The notes under the pieces: model-generated
What the model saw: only the letters and a program-made list of their open reading frames with translations
What the model was told of the DNA's origin: nothing
The model's database searches: none
Position numbers and translations under genes: made by a program
Part shown: piece by piece, positions 30,019 to 39,489 of the stretch
Numbering within the stretch: the stretch's first letter is position 1
Layout of the letters: every line of letters starts with the position of its first letter
From: Bin80 sp965207565
GTDB taxonomy: Bacteria > Bacteroidota > Rhodothermia > Rhodothermales > Bin80
Length of the DNA stretch: 64,000 bases
Assembly: GCA_965207565.1 (NCBI GenBank)
Contig: CBDBMQ010000001.1
Location: 62,001 to 126,000 of the forward strand
Direction of reading: 5' to 3'

Positions 30019-32104
30019 CGCAAGTTTGCAAAATCGGCCGGATAGTGACTGCCATCTAGCGATAATTTAGAGATTTTTGTCCTCAATTTGGTCATTTCAG
30101 GGCCTAAATCGGCTATTTTTGGCACAAATTCATCGTTTTTCTGGTATTTGTTCCAAAATCTCTCAAAATAGTGGATTTTTACGGAACCATCCCGCTCAAT
30201 ACCTGTAAAATCCCTCAAATCTACCCTTGATTCATGTATATCCGGTCGAAATCTCGAACCCTGAAATCCGGGATCAAAGCCGACACCTTTTCCCTGGTGG
30301 AATCCCATCGGGTGAATGGGATGTCCAAACAGCGTACCCCAAGCGCAATGGCGGACCCTGTCCCGACTCGTCATGGATGGCTTGCGGGGGTATGAACCGA
30401 TGTTTCTTGAAGATGAAGCGCTCCGCAAAGCCAGTCAGAAAATCATCCAACGTCTCCAGGCCAAGGGCTATGATCCAGACGATCCGCGGGATGATCGGGA
30501 TTCTATTCTCACCTACGAGATTCATCACACCGATACGCGAACCGTTGGTGGCGAGCGTGTGGCGTTGCAGGCGTTGGAGCGTTTGGGTTTCGCCGAGATT
30601 CTTCAAGACCTGGACTTGAATGAAGATCAGATCCACTGGGCCACGGCGCTGGTAGTCGGACGGATGCTTTCCCCGGGAAGTGAACGGCAAACCCATGAAT
30701 GGATGCGCGATCGCTCCAGCATCTTGGAACTTCTCCGAGCAAAACTTCCGAGTGAGCGGTCGCTCTACGATGTTGGAGACCTGCTGTACCGCCACCGCAA
30801 GTCCATCATGGATGGACTCTTTGGGGCCGCCAGGGACCTGTTGGGATTTGGCGAAACGATTGTCTTTTATGATCTGACAAATACCTTCTATACCGGTCGT
30901 TCCCACGGGACGTTACTCCAATATGGACGCAGTAAAGAGAAGCGATCGAATTGTCCGCTGGTGACGTTAGCCTTGATCCTTGACGCATCCGGGTTTCCTC
31001 GCACCGTCCACATTCTTCCCGGCAATGCCAGTGAGCCCGGTACGCTGAAACAGGCGATTGCGCAGTTGGCTGGGGCCAAACCTACGGTCATCATGGACGC
31101 GGGCATTGCAACCGAGGCGAATCTGACGTATTTGAAGGAGCAGGGACTGGGTTGGATCTGCGTGGAGCGGACCAAGACCCCACCGGTCCCCGAACGCGAG
31201 CCCGATCAAGTGTTTGAAACCAGTACGAAGACCCTGGTGCGTGCGTGGGCGATTGGGAAGGACGATCAAGAGCAACGTGTGTATCTGCATAGTGCGGCCC
31301 GGCAGGCCGTTAGTGATCAGATCCTTGAGACCAAGCGGGAGAAATTTGAAGATGCCATTGCACACCTGAACGAGGGGCTTACCGTAAAGGGGCGACCCAA
31401 GACGTATGAGGTCATCCAAAAGAGGGTCGGGCGATTGGTGGAGAAATATAAAAAGGTGGCGTACCAGTACGAGGTGAAGGTATGTCAGAAAAAAGACAGT
31501 CCGAATGCGCAATCCATTCGCATCCAGCGTCGGTCGGCCTTTGACGAACGCACGAATGCTTCGGGGGGCTATATCGTGCGAACCAGTCACATCAAGTGGC
31601 CTTGTAAAAAGGTTGCATGCACCTACTGGAGATTGAACGAGATTGAACAAACCTTCCGTACCATCAAATCCGACCTCGGATTACGCCCCATTTACCATCG
31701 GAAGCAAGAGCGGATTGAGGCACATCTGTTCCTGTCGATCCTTGCCTTTCATACGGCTCACCTGATTCGGAGTCAACTGCGAATCCATCAGATTCATCGG
31801 AGCTGGGCAACGCTCAAAGTAACGCTCAACCACCAGAACCGGGTGACCACGGTACTTCCACAAAATAAAACCCACTGTATCCTGCTCAAACAAGATGCAG
31901 ACCTGAAACCATTCCAACGGAAGGTCTTCCAGGCGTTGGAACTCAACACCGGAAATTACACCCAACGAATCAAGGCGAAACGCCCAAAAAAAGAGGACGC
32001 TGACAGGTAAAAAAAGAACGGAAAAATAGCCCTTTTTGAGACCCCCCTGAAAAATAGGGGGCAGCAGAAATCCGCAAAAAAATCCACTACATTGCAAACT
32101 TGCG
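30019..32104 (+). mobile_element. IS1634-type insertion sequence
   Basis: A 13-base perfect inverted repeat, cgcaagtttgcaa, lies at 30019-30031 and as its complement at 32092-32104. It encloses one transposase gene. The flanking TTAT (30015-30018 and 32105-32108) could be a 4-base target duplication. Total length is about 2.09 kb. The element sits between Calx-beta copies 2 and 3. Confidence 0.75.
30234..32010 (+). pseudogene. IS1634-family DDE transposase, N-terminal frame disrupted
   Basis: The frame from ATG 30234 gives MYIRSKSRTLKSGIKADTFS and LVESHRVNGMSKQRT, the usual beginning of this family. It then leaves frame near 30330, and the remaining protein continues in another frame from 30316 (VPQAQWRTLSRLVMDGL). 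About nine expected residues (an L-L-N-L-G-type stretch) are missing, so a small out-of-frame deletion is the simplest explanation. The catalytic part is whole: FYDLTNTFYTG (first Asp), VIMDAGIATEANL (second Asp) and the C-terminal FRTIKSDLGLRPIYHRKQER region with the Glu helix. A product of 564 residues could still start at ATG 30316 but would lack the DNA-binding N-terminus. Confidence 0.75.
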
Positions 32105-32452
32105 TTATGTAGTACAAACTCCACTATTGGCCAGATACAGTACACCTTATAGCAATGGGCGGCGCCTACCTGTACATCGTAAGTAGATTCGCTACTCGCC
32201 CCCAGATGAACGGAATCCCCTGCCATTTATGCGAGGAAAAATAAAAATTTTATGATCGCATCAATTTTGATTTTCCTGACCATCTTTGCCACTCAACTAG
32301 CAAGTTGCTAATTTCGGTGCCCATTCCCCCAATTGCCATCACAGTACTCTTGCCTACCCCAATCCAAAACAGTAATCATAAGGCGCATTGGCGGCATCGC
32401 ATCGGATATTGATTCAGTTGATGTGAATCTACGCACCTGCTTTTCATGAAGC
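32105..32452. other. Gap between the IS and Calx-beta copy 3, with 3' flank repeat
   Basis: No gene is visible. Bases 32300-32440 hold the third copy of the Calx-beta 3' flank (ccaatccaaaacagtaatca, then cgcattggcggcatcgcatc). The rest is A/T-rich without motifs. Confidence 0.6.
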
Positions 32453-34370
32453 CTAATACCGAAGCGATCCTCGCACATTCACTCCGATGTCTCCCGGTGC
32501 GGCTGCGCGTCCGTGCGCCAGACCAAAGACCGAGAATGTCAACCATTCCGATGGATGGAGTTCCCCACCGAGCCGATACATTACTCCCTGATGCAACTGA
32601 GTCACCCCCATGACGGACCGAGCGGTGCCATCTTTCCACGGAACGCCGTATCCCAACTCCAACTCAGTCCGCTGCGCGTCTGCCCCGAGCGGCACCGCAT
32701 CCAGGATCGTCTGCTGGCCATATATCGACATCCCCTGGCCCCGTCCCCACGATGGACGCACACGCATCATCAACCCCTCCGACCGACTGCCCACCTGCAC
32801 AGATCCCGAGATCCCCCACTCGGTGAACCCGTCCGCCGTGTGCATCACCAGCCCCTGCGTCCGCAGATCTGCCTGCAGGCGCCATGCCGGATAGGCAACC
32901 CGAATCCCCCCGCCAAACTCCAACCCCACCCCCGTCTCTGCACTCCCCCCATCGCTCCGCACATTCGCCTCCACAAATGGACGGAGTCCATCGCTGATCT
33001 TTACATTCGCCTCCACACCTGCCCGGACCCGGTACACCTCTGCTGTCACCTCATGATCCTTTATCTCTGCATCCGTCACCAGAACATCTCCATGGTAGTT
33101 CAGTCCGATCGTGCCACTTGACACCAATTCCCCTCGAACCCCCATCGCTCCAAATCTGGACACCAGATCCCCTTTCAACTCCAGCACCTCCGCCTGCCCG
33201 CGACCCGCACCTGCGCTCAACCATACATCCCAGCCCGCCCGCGCATACGATACATACGGATAGACGCCCGTCAACCCTGCGGTAATCTCTCCCGACTGCT
33301 GCACCACCTCAAACGACCCCTCTCCCTGACTGTGGGCCAGAAGTAGTCCCGCCAGCCAACCTCCCCGCCAGCGGTAGTCCGCCCCCAGCATCCCCGTGGT
33401 TACTTCGCCATGGAGTGTCAACGCATCGTCATCCCGTCCATTGAACTGACGGAATGCTCCCCGTCCCCAGACGCTGAACGACCCACTGTACGAAGTCGCA
33501 GACATGCGGCAACCAGCCAAGAGTTCGCCCAGGGACGGATCCCATGAGGAGGCCGAGTACCAGATCCGGGCCATCTCTGCGCGGTCCACCGCCCCACACG
33601 CTGCACCATCCGCCCCGGAGCGGAACCGCTCCCCCAATGCCTCCACCACCTGCACCCCCGACGTCCGTACAAACCGCGCCGCATACGCCTCCAGTACCTC
33701 TTCACTCACCGTGGTGGACTCCTGGATCGTCGCCACCCCCACCGCCTTCGCAATCTCTGCATGCTTCGACGACTCCAGATGCACCGTGAACGTCTCCTCG
33801 CGCCAATCCAGCCCGTCCTTCAAGAGCGGCACCGCAATCAGCGCTTCCACCGTTCCCGGTGCCAGCGTGACTACCCCCGACAAGGCTTCATAGTCTTCGC
33901 CTGCCTTGGCGGTCCCATCGCGCGTCCGGTACGCTGCCGAGATCATCTGACGCTGCGGATGCGACAGCAGGACCCGGAACCGAACCATGCCTTCTTCTTC
34001 CAATACCAGCGCATCCTCCACCCGAAGGATCGCACTCGCACCATCATCATCCAGGATTGTGCCTGTCCCCGTCTCACGTACAATAATTGCATTGCGAGGC
34101 TTTGACAGTGTCACTGTAAACGACTCCTTCGCTTCTGGGAGCTCATCATCAATCACTTCAATCTCAATCACGCCCCGGGTTGCACCTGGCTCAAAAATTA
34201 CCATCCCGCGAGAGATCACATAGTCCAGGCCCGCCTCTGCCGTGCCGTCCGTGCTTGCATACTGCACGGTCACCACCTGATCCACAGGACGACTGAGTTC
34301 GATGGGCAATTGGATTGCCTCTGCATGTTCCAATGCCTGTTCATCGTAGAGGGTGATCGTGAGCAGCCCC
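32453..34370 (-). repeat. Shared barrel module, copy 3 of 3
   Basis: This stretch is nearly identical to 5556-7440 and 25481-27385. The similarity ends near LTITLYDEQ, above which the passenger differs. Confidence 0.9.
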
Positions 34371-37300
34371 GGCCGCTCATCGTTGTCCATGATCGTCACG
34401 GACACCATTGCAGACATCCCCGTATAGCCACCGCCCGTTGCAGTCAGCATCAACTTCTCTGATTCATTCGCAAAATCATCATCCTCGATTGCTGTTAAGG
34501 TCACCGTCTGGGGAGTGTCCCAATTTAAGGGCGTAAATATAATTGAGCGTTTATCCAATGCCAACTCAATCGCGTTATGTTCACTGAAGCCAATAGTCAC
34601 TGTGCCATAGGGCTGCTGTGCAAGTGTAATCGCAAACGGCATCTCACTTCCTTCATCCATGGTCACCGATGCTGGAGTTACAAGTGCAGGGATGTCCTTG
34701 TCGCTGATCGTTACCAATATCGTTTCGGAGATTCCCGTGTAGCCACCCCCATTTGCCATCAAGATCAGCTCTACCACATCATCCATCAAACCCATGTCAT
34801 CTTCGGCATATAAGTTCACCTCCTGCTTTGTGTGCCAGTTCTGCGGAGTGAAGATTTGAATAATTGGACTCACGCTTAAATCCGTCCCTGCAGGCCAATT
34901 CATGCTCACTATGACATTGTCTAACGGCTCGGATGTCAATGAAAGGCCAAACGATTTTTTTTCTCCCTCCACAACCGATACAGATGGAAGAGTTTCAATC
35001 CCGGCCGTATCGTTATCAAGAATTGTTATCTCTACTTGCTGTTGTGCTGCAATTAGTCCTGAGCGTAGTGTGCCGAGTGCAACGATGAATGTCTCGTCTA
35101 TTTCTGCCACGGCATCTGGAACCGTAGAAATGACATATCTGCCACTGGTCTCTTTAGCTTTGATCTGTACATGGATTGGCAAATTGGCATGATAATCCTG
35201 CCCATCTGCAGTGCCCTCGATGAACGTCAAACCGATTGTTTCATCTGTATCCTGCGCCTCGGACAAGGTTACCGTCACCGTGATCTGCTCACCCTCATTC
35301 ACTAGATTCGATGAGGCGGATAGGTTCACCATTACCGGAAGTGGGACTTCTTTCACATCTATCTCGCCCACATCTACATCCTCAACATCTTCTTCTTCCT
35401 CCTCAATATCCTCCTCATCCTCAACATCCTCCTCGTCCTCAACGTCCTCCTCGTCCTCAACGTCCTCCTTATCCTCAACATCTTCTTCATCCTCAACGTC
35501 CTCCTCTTCATCCACATCCTCTTCTTCGTCCTCAACGTCCTCCTCATCCTCAACATCCTCCTCGTCCTCAACATCCTCCTCGTCCTCAACATCCTCCTTA
35601 TCCTCAACATCTTCTTCATCCTCCACATCCTCTTCTTCATCCTCCACATCTTCTTCATCCTCCACATCCTCTTCTTCCTCAATATCTTCTTCCTCATCCT
35701 CAACGTCCTCCTCTTCATCCACATCCTCTTCTTCGTCAACGTCCTCTTCCTTTACTGGCTCCACATCGTTATCAACTAGTGTCAACGTATGCACATTCGG
35801 ATTCCTGATTGTATATCTAGCATCCGATGCAATAGTGAGGATGATCAGCTCGTCCTTCTCGACCTCATTATCATCGCTAATCATGACCGGAATCCTTATA
35901 GAGGTTGAACCGGCAGGCACAATCTCAACCCGTGTTCCGAAGCCAATCTTGGCACTGGTAACACTATAATCCGCGTTTTCGATTGCCGTACCGCTCAGAT
36001 TGTACTTTAACTCCATCTCTGTCACGGGAGCGGGGTTAATATCCACTTCCACATTGTACGTCCCCACATCTTCAATCACATTATTCGATCCTATACGAAA
36101 ACTTACTTCTGATCGGTCGTCATCTAACACATCAATCCATACGGTTTCTGTGGCCGTAGATGCTCCCGAGGCAGTGAGAGTCAGCGTCTCCAAATCATTT
36201 ACCTGATCGGGATCCTGCTTTGCTCCAACTGTCACTTTCTGCGACCAATTCCATGTGGATGGCTCAAAGATCAGCTTTCTTGGAGCAGAGGCAGTCGTAT
36301 CCAAATCACTGCCAGTATACCCAGTAATATCAATCTCTACATTGCTGGAAACCCGTCCCTCAAGCTTAACTTGGAAACTTATTGTCTCGCCTTCATCCAC
36401 TCCAAAGAAGTTTGCAGGATGGACAATAATGCCGGCGTCATCATTGTCAATGATCTCCCAGTTGATACCTCCCCGCTCACGGTCATAGCCTCCCCCGCTC
36501 GCCGTCACCCACAATCTTCCTGATTCGTTCTCGAAATTATCATCCTCCTCTTCTGCTGTGAGTGTTACCGTTTGCTCCTGATCCCAATTGGATGACGTAA
36601 ATGTGAGGGTTGCCGGATTCGGCAATAAAGAGTTTGCTACCGCAGGAATCGTAACCGTGACATCGTTCGGCCCAAAATCCCCCAGAGGTGCCTCCGAGAG
36701 CCTCACTGTAAATTCTCCAGTCTGTCCCTCGTGTATGCTTAAGCTTGACGGCGCTACGATCAGCCCGGGATCATCATTGTCCTCAATCCTCACATAGAAC
36801 AAACGGCTGCTCCCCACAAACCTACTGCCTGGCGGACCCGTAACGATCAGTCGCACCACTACCTGATCATCTATATCATCTGCATCTTCCTTTGCCGTAA
36901 GGGTGACTGGATCAGACCTTGCACAGATCCAAGTACGTCCTCTCGCAAAACAAGGATGCCAAGTCTCTTTCCGAAATAATATATCTGCCGGGTTCACAGC
37001 TAAGTTCGTACCTTCATGCCCAGTGTAAACAGCAATTAAATCATACGTTGTAGCGGAATTAGCTAGCTGGTTGGTCGCATAAATTATCTCCTGTCCTTCT
37101 GGAATCAAGATTTCCACTGGCGGGCGTTCCACGATAGTCACATCCACAGTATATTTCAATCCTGTGTACCCACCTCCGGTAGCCGAAAACGTCAGCGTTA
37201 GATGCTCATCCTCCGTGCTCGTTGTTGTCTGTGATCCGAGATTTAACGGCTGAAGTAAATGCCAGTATTCCTTCCGAAACAGCAAGTTCGTTTGATGGAG

Positions 37301-38110
37301 GTTCAGGTTCGTATTCTCATGCCCTGTGATCGTGAACATCACATCCGCAGAGGGGGGGCCTAATGATTCTAAAAGCCCAATATACTTAGTAATTGTGCCG
37401 CCCTCTTCTATGGACCAAGGTACCAACTTCAAGGGCACGCCCGCATCAATGATCGTAACTGTGATCTCGTTACCGATTGAGCTTGCCGCCCCCGACAGGG
37501 CCAATTTCACGACCGCATCCGTATGATCGTTATCGTGTCGTGCATTCACAGTGACCGTCCGCTTTACATTCCAATTCGTAGGTGCGAACACCAGCTGTGT
37601 TGGACTCACATCCAAGTCCGTGTTTTCATGACCCGTAATCGTGATTGTCACAGTATCTGAAGGCTGAGAATCAAGGTCAACCTTGATTGTCTTTGAATTC
37701 CCTTCCAAAACCGTCAAAGAATTCTGGGCATCCCCGAGCACCTGTTGTAAGGCTCTCAATCTGTTTTCCACAAATCCACCTGCATTGATAGACGGCTCTA
37801 ATACACTAGTGATTGGATCCCGGAGGGGGGCAAGGGGAAAGAATGCTTCTCTGGGCAACTCTTCTCCGACTCTGCCAGTAACTTCAAACGGAGGATTTGC
37901 TTCGCTCTGTTCATCAGAAATTATACGGTGATCGCTTACAACTTCCTGCTCACTTTTTCCAAGAGCCAATCTATTTGAATTTAACAGCACCCAGGTGTCC
38001 ACACCGGCATGGATCTGGATTTTCGGCGTTTGCACCTGCCCAAGGGCGACAGCAGGCAAAATCAATGCCCCAAGACCAATGAGGATCAGGACATGTCTGA
38101 CGCAGGCTAT
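32453..38110 (-). CDS. Giant Calx-beta surface protein with acidic repeat and beta-barrel, copy 3
   Basis: The frame is open from the stop at 32453 to beyond 38110. A TTG at 38065 is the only canonical start, but it lies inside the signal peptide. The region before it reads ACVRHVLILIGLGALILPAV-ALGQ, matching copy 2. At the exact place of copy 2's ATG stands ATA (complement of 38108-38110), so initiation is uncertain. From there the product is about 1885 residues: divergent Calx-beta domains (ITGHENTDLDV, TASGGGYTG), an acidic tract of about 130 residues, further Calx-beta domains, and the shared linker and barrel ending NVRGSLRY. It is probably exported and barrel-anchored like copy 2. It may be poorly expressed if ATA is real. 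Confidence 0.75.
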   Translation of the reverse strand: MACVRHVLILIGLGALILPAVALGQVQTPKIQIHAGVDTWVLLNSNRLALGKSEQEVVSDHRIISDEQSEANPPFEVTGRVGEELPREAFFPLAPLRDPITSVLEPSINAGGFVENRLRALQQVLGDAQNSLTVLEGNSKTIKVDLDSQPSDTVTITITGHENTDLDVSPTQLVFAPTNWNVKRTVTVNARHDNDHTDAVVKLALSGAASSIGNEITVTIIDAGVPLKLVPWSIEEGGTITKYIGLLESLGPPSADVMFTITGHENTNLNLHQTNLLFRKEYWHLLQPLNLGSQTTTSTEDEHLTLTFSATGGGYTGLKYTVDVTIVERPPVEILIPEGQEIIYATNQLANSATTYDLIAVYTGHEGTNLAVNPADILFRKETWHPCFARGRTWICARSDPVTLTAKEDADDIDDQVVVRLIVTGPPGSRFVGSSRLFYVRIEDNDDPGLIVAPSSLSIHEGQTGEFTVRLSEAPLGDFGPNDVTVTIPAVANSLLPNPATLTFTSSNWDQEQTVTLTAEEEDDNFENESGRLWVTASGGGYDRERGGINWEIIDNDDAGIIVHPANFFGVDEGETISFQVKLEGRVSSNVEIDITGYTGSDLDTTASAPRKLIFEPSTWNWSQKVTVGAKQDPDQVNDLETLTLTASGASTATETVWIDVLDDDRSEVSFRIGSNNVIEDVGTYNVEVDINPAPVTEMELKYNLSGTAIENADYSVTSAKIGFGTRVEIVPAGSTSIRIPVMISDDNEVEKDELIILTIASDARYTIRNPNVHTLTLVDNDVEPVKEEDVDEEEDVDEEEDVEDEEEDIEEEEDVEDEEDVEDEEEDVEDEEDVEDKEDVEDEEDVEDEEDVEDEEDVEDEEEDVDEEEDVEDEEDVEDKEDVEDEEDVEDEEDVEDEEDIEEEEEDVEDVDVGEIDVKEVPLPVMVNLSASSNLVNEGEQITVTVTLSEAQDTDETIGLTFIEGTADGQDYHANLPIHVQIKAKETSGRYVISTVPDAVAEIDETFIVALGTLRSGLIAAQQQVEITILDNDTAGIETLPSVSVVEGEKKSFGLSLTSEPLDNVIVSMNWPAGTDLSVSPIIQIFTPQNWHTKQEVNLYAEDDMGLMDDVVELILMANGGGYTGISETILVTISDKDIPALVTPASVTMDEGSEMPFAITLAQQPYGTVTIGFSEHNAIELALDKRSIIFTPLNWDTPQTVTLTAIEDDDFANESEKLMLTATGGGYTGMSAMVSVTIMDNDERPGLLTITLYDEQALEHAEAIQLPIELSRPVDQVVTVQYASTDGTAEAGLDYVISRGMVIFEPGATRGVIEIEVIDDELPEAKESFTVTLSKPRNAIIVRETGTGTILDDDGASAILRVEDALVLEEEGMVRFRVLLSHPQRQMISAAYRTRDGTAKAGEDYEALSGVVTLAPGTVEALIAVPLLKDGLDWREETFTVHLESSKHAEIAKAVGVATIQESTTVSEEVLEAYAARFVRTSGVQVVEALGERFRSGADGAACGAVDRAEMARIWYSASSWDPSLGELLAGCRMSATSYSGSFSVWGRGAFRQFNGRDDDALTLHGEVTTGMLGADYRWRGGWLAGLLLAHSQGEGSFEVVQQSGEITAGLTGVYPYVSYARAGWDVWLSAGAGRGQAEVLELKGDLVSRFGAMGVRGELVSSGTIGLNYHGDVLVTDAEIKDHEVTAEVYRVRAGVEANVKISDGLRPFVEANVRSDGGSAETGVGLEFGGGIRVAYPAWRLQADLRTQGLVMHTADGFTEWGISGSVQVGSRSEGLMMRVRPSWGRGQGMSIYGQQTILDAVPLGADAQRTELELGYGVPWKDGTARSVMGVTQLHQGVMYRLGGELHPSEWLTFSVFGLAHGRAAAPGDIGVNVRGSLRY
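35360..35755 (-). repeat. Acidic Glu/Asp/Val repeat tract inside copy 3
   Basis: About 130 residues consist almost only of Glu, Asp and Val in EDVEDE/EEDV-type repeats (18-base unit with variants, interrupted by rare Lys and Ile). It sits between two Calx-beta regions. The composition would bind calcium and stay extended. Opposite-strand frames here (Ser/Thr-rich or Lys/Arg-rich) are shadows. Confidence 0.9.
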
Positions 38111-38240
38111 AAAACCGCCACCCTTGTCATAGAGAAATGACTGTACTACTACTTTTACTTTATCGCCATTCGAGACATTTTGGATTGAAAAGTATAAAGA
38201 TTATCCTGGCGCCTCTTGCAAAATTCCCAAATCGGACGAT

Positions 38241-38756
38241 TTATTTTTTTTTTGAGGGGGGGGGGGATTTTCGATCACCTGCAACCGCCGTAAATGCCTC
38301 GTCGGGAACCTCGTGGATATGTTGTAATTCGCGATCATTCTTTGCCTCCGATGGGCAAAGTTGTAGACGCTCATGAACTATCGCATCCAAATCGTTTTTA
38401 GTCTCTATCGTTGTACTCGCCCTCCGAGCGTCAACCCTATTCGCAGCGTTATGGATCACCGTTACAACCTCCGTGAACACCTCATCAGTCCATCCACTCA
38501 TTGATGTCCCCTGCCCTAAATCAAAAACACCTGGATCCATTATGAACCCAGGTGCCTGATCGCCGAAGCGTTCAACCATAACCATCATGGGGGGCCAACC
38601 CCCTCCCGGTAAAGCCCCAGATTGAGGGGACATCTCTTGTGTACCGTACTGCAGTGGTGGCGGCACTGCCTGTTCCAGGTTTGTGATCCTAAACATCTGA
38701 TCGGACTCCACCAAGCTTAAATCCATAAAATTCCCGAACTGTGACTCTTGGGTCAC
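38241..38756 (-). CDS. Hypothetical protein
   Basis: A 171-residue frame opens at GTG 38756 or at ATG 38726. The middle looks coding (SGWTDEVFTEVVTVIHNAANRV, IVHERLQLCPSEAKNDRE). However, the end runs into the homopolymer tract and reads SPPPSKKK, so its true end may be elsewhere. I recognise no family. It could form one gene with the membrane frame at 38763 if a frame break separates them, since the stop of that frame is seven bases upstream. Confidence 0.35.
   Translation of the reverse strand: MTQESQFGNFMDLSLVESDQMFRITNLEQAVPPPLQYGTQEMSPQSGALPGGGWPPMMVMVERFGDQAPGFIMDPGVFDLGQGTSMSGWTDEVFTEVVTVIHNAANRVDARRASTTIETKNDLDAIVHERLQLCPSEAKNDRELQHIHEVPDEAFTAVAGDRKSPPPSKKK
38244..38266 (+). repeat. 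T10 and G11 homopolymer tracts
   Basis: Ten T (38244-38253) are followed, after ga, by eleven G (38256-38266). Such tracts are slippage-prone. They lie at the 3' end of the hypothetical minus-strand frame and upstream of copy 3. Confidence 0.9.
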
Positions 38757-38762
38757 AGCCTC

Positions 38763-38966
38763 TCAGCAAACTAATGACAGCAATACTCCATAACCCACTA
38801 CACAACCGGCCGTGAAGGGTAAAAGGAAAATCAGAAGCCCTAACATCAGAAGAACACATGATCCCGGAATCGGATGAATGCGAATTTCTCCTGGCAAGCG
38901 ACTCACCGAGTCGCAGAAATGACGAATGGACTCTGGCCTGCCAGAAGAAAACGTTTTCTTTGGCAT
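38763..38966 (-). CDS. Possible small membrane protein or N-terminal fragment
   Basis: The 67-residue frame from ATG 38966 contains a basic N-terminus and a strong hydrophobic segment (CVLLMLGLLIFLLPFTAG). It ends just before the next minus-strand frame at 38756. It may be the N-terminal signal part of that protein separated by a mutation. No family is recognised. Confidence 0.3.
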   Translation of the reverse strand: MPKKTFSSGRPESIRHFCDSVSRLPGEIRIHPIPGSCVLLMLGLLIFLLPFTAGCVVGYGVLLSLVC

Positions 38967-39489
38967 GCAGACAAGACATGAAGCTATCTCTCATGCTACT
39001 CTACACTAGCTTAACAACGTATCAATTCCACTATACAAAAAAAAAATGAAAAAATCAAGTGACAATTCGCGTTTTTAATAAAAAACGCTGAGACTTACTT
39101 GTTGAGGGTTCTTGAGGAGCCGTGGATATATGCTTCCATATATCTACAGGGATTGATTCAGGATGGCTTTTATCCCTGTTCCCTCTGGTTGAGTGGCATG
39201 ATTTGCCCGATCTATCCCAATCGGGTACAGTGGTCGCTATTCTATCTGGAGTTTATCCTACCACCACTCACGAGGAGCTTCAGCGAATTCACGCACCCTA
39301 TGTTTTTTGAGACTCTCTATCAGGTGCTTGAGACACAGGGGGCAGCTGGCTGCTCTCGGGGAGTTCCTACAGTAATCAACGTAAAATCAGCGTATTGTTT
39401 GAATCTCAGACTGCCCATACCCAGAATCAAAGACTTGCAACGATAACGTTAAGATCTTCAACCCCTTTGATCTTTTCACCAAGCACCGA
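38967..39489. other. 523 bases without a supportable gene
   Basis: Frames at 39099-39446 and 39122-39310 overlap in different phases. Neither shows a signal, domain or ribosome site. The region is near a change of strand use between the surface-protein cluster and the DUF2231 gene and may contain decayed sequence. Confidence 0.4.

Noticed and set aside
30274..30906. Minus-strand frame of 210 residues across the transposase
   Set aside because: It is antisense to a transposase with clear DDE motifs and shows no motif of its own.
35211..35969. Ser/Thr-rich plus-strand frame and Lys/Arg-rich frame (35374-35739)
   Set aside because: Both are antisense or alternate-frame shadows of the acidic repeat in copy 3. 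Their low complexity follows from the GAG/GAC/GTT codons of the real gene.
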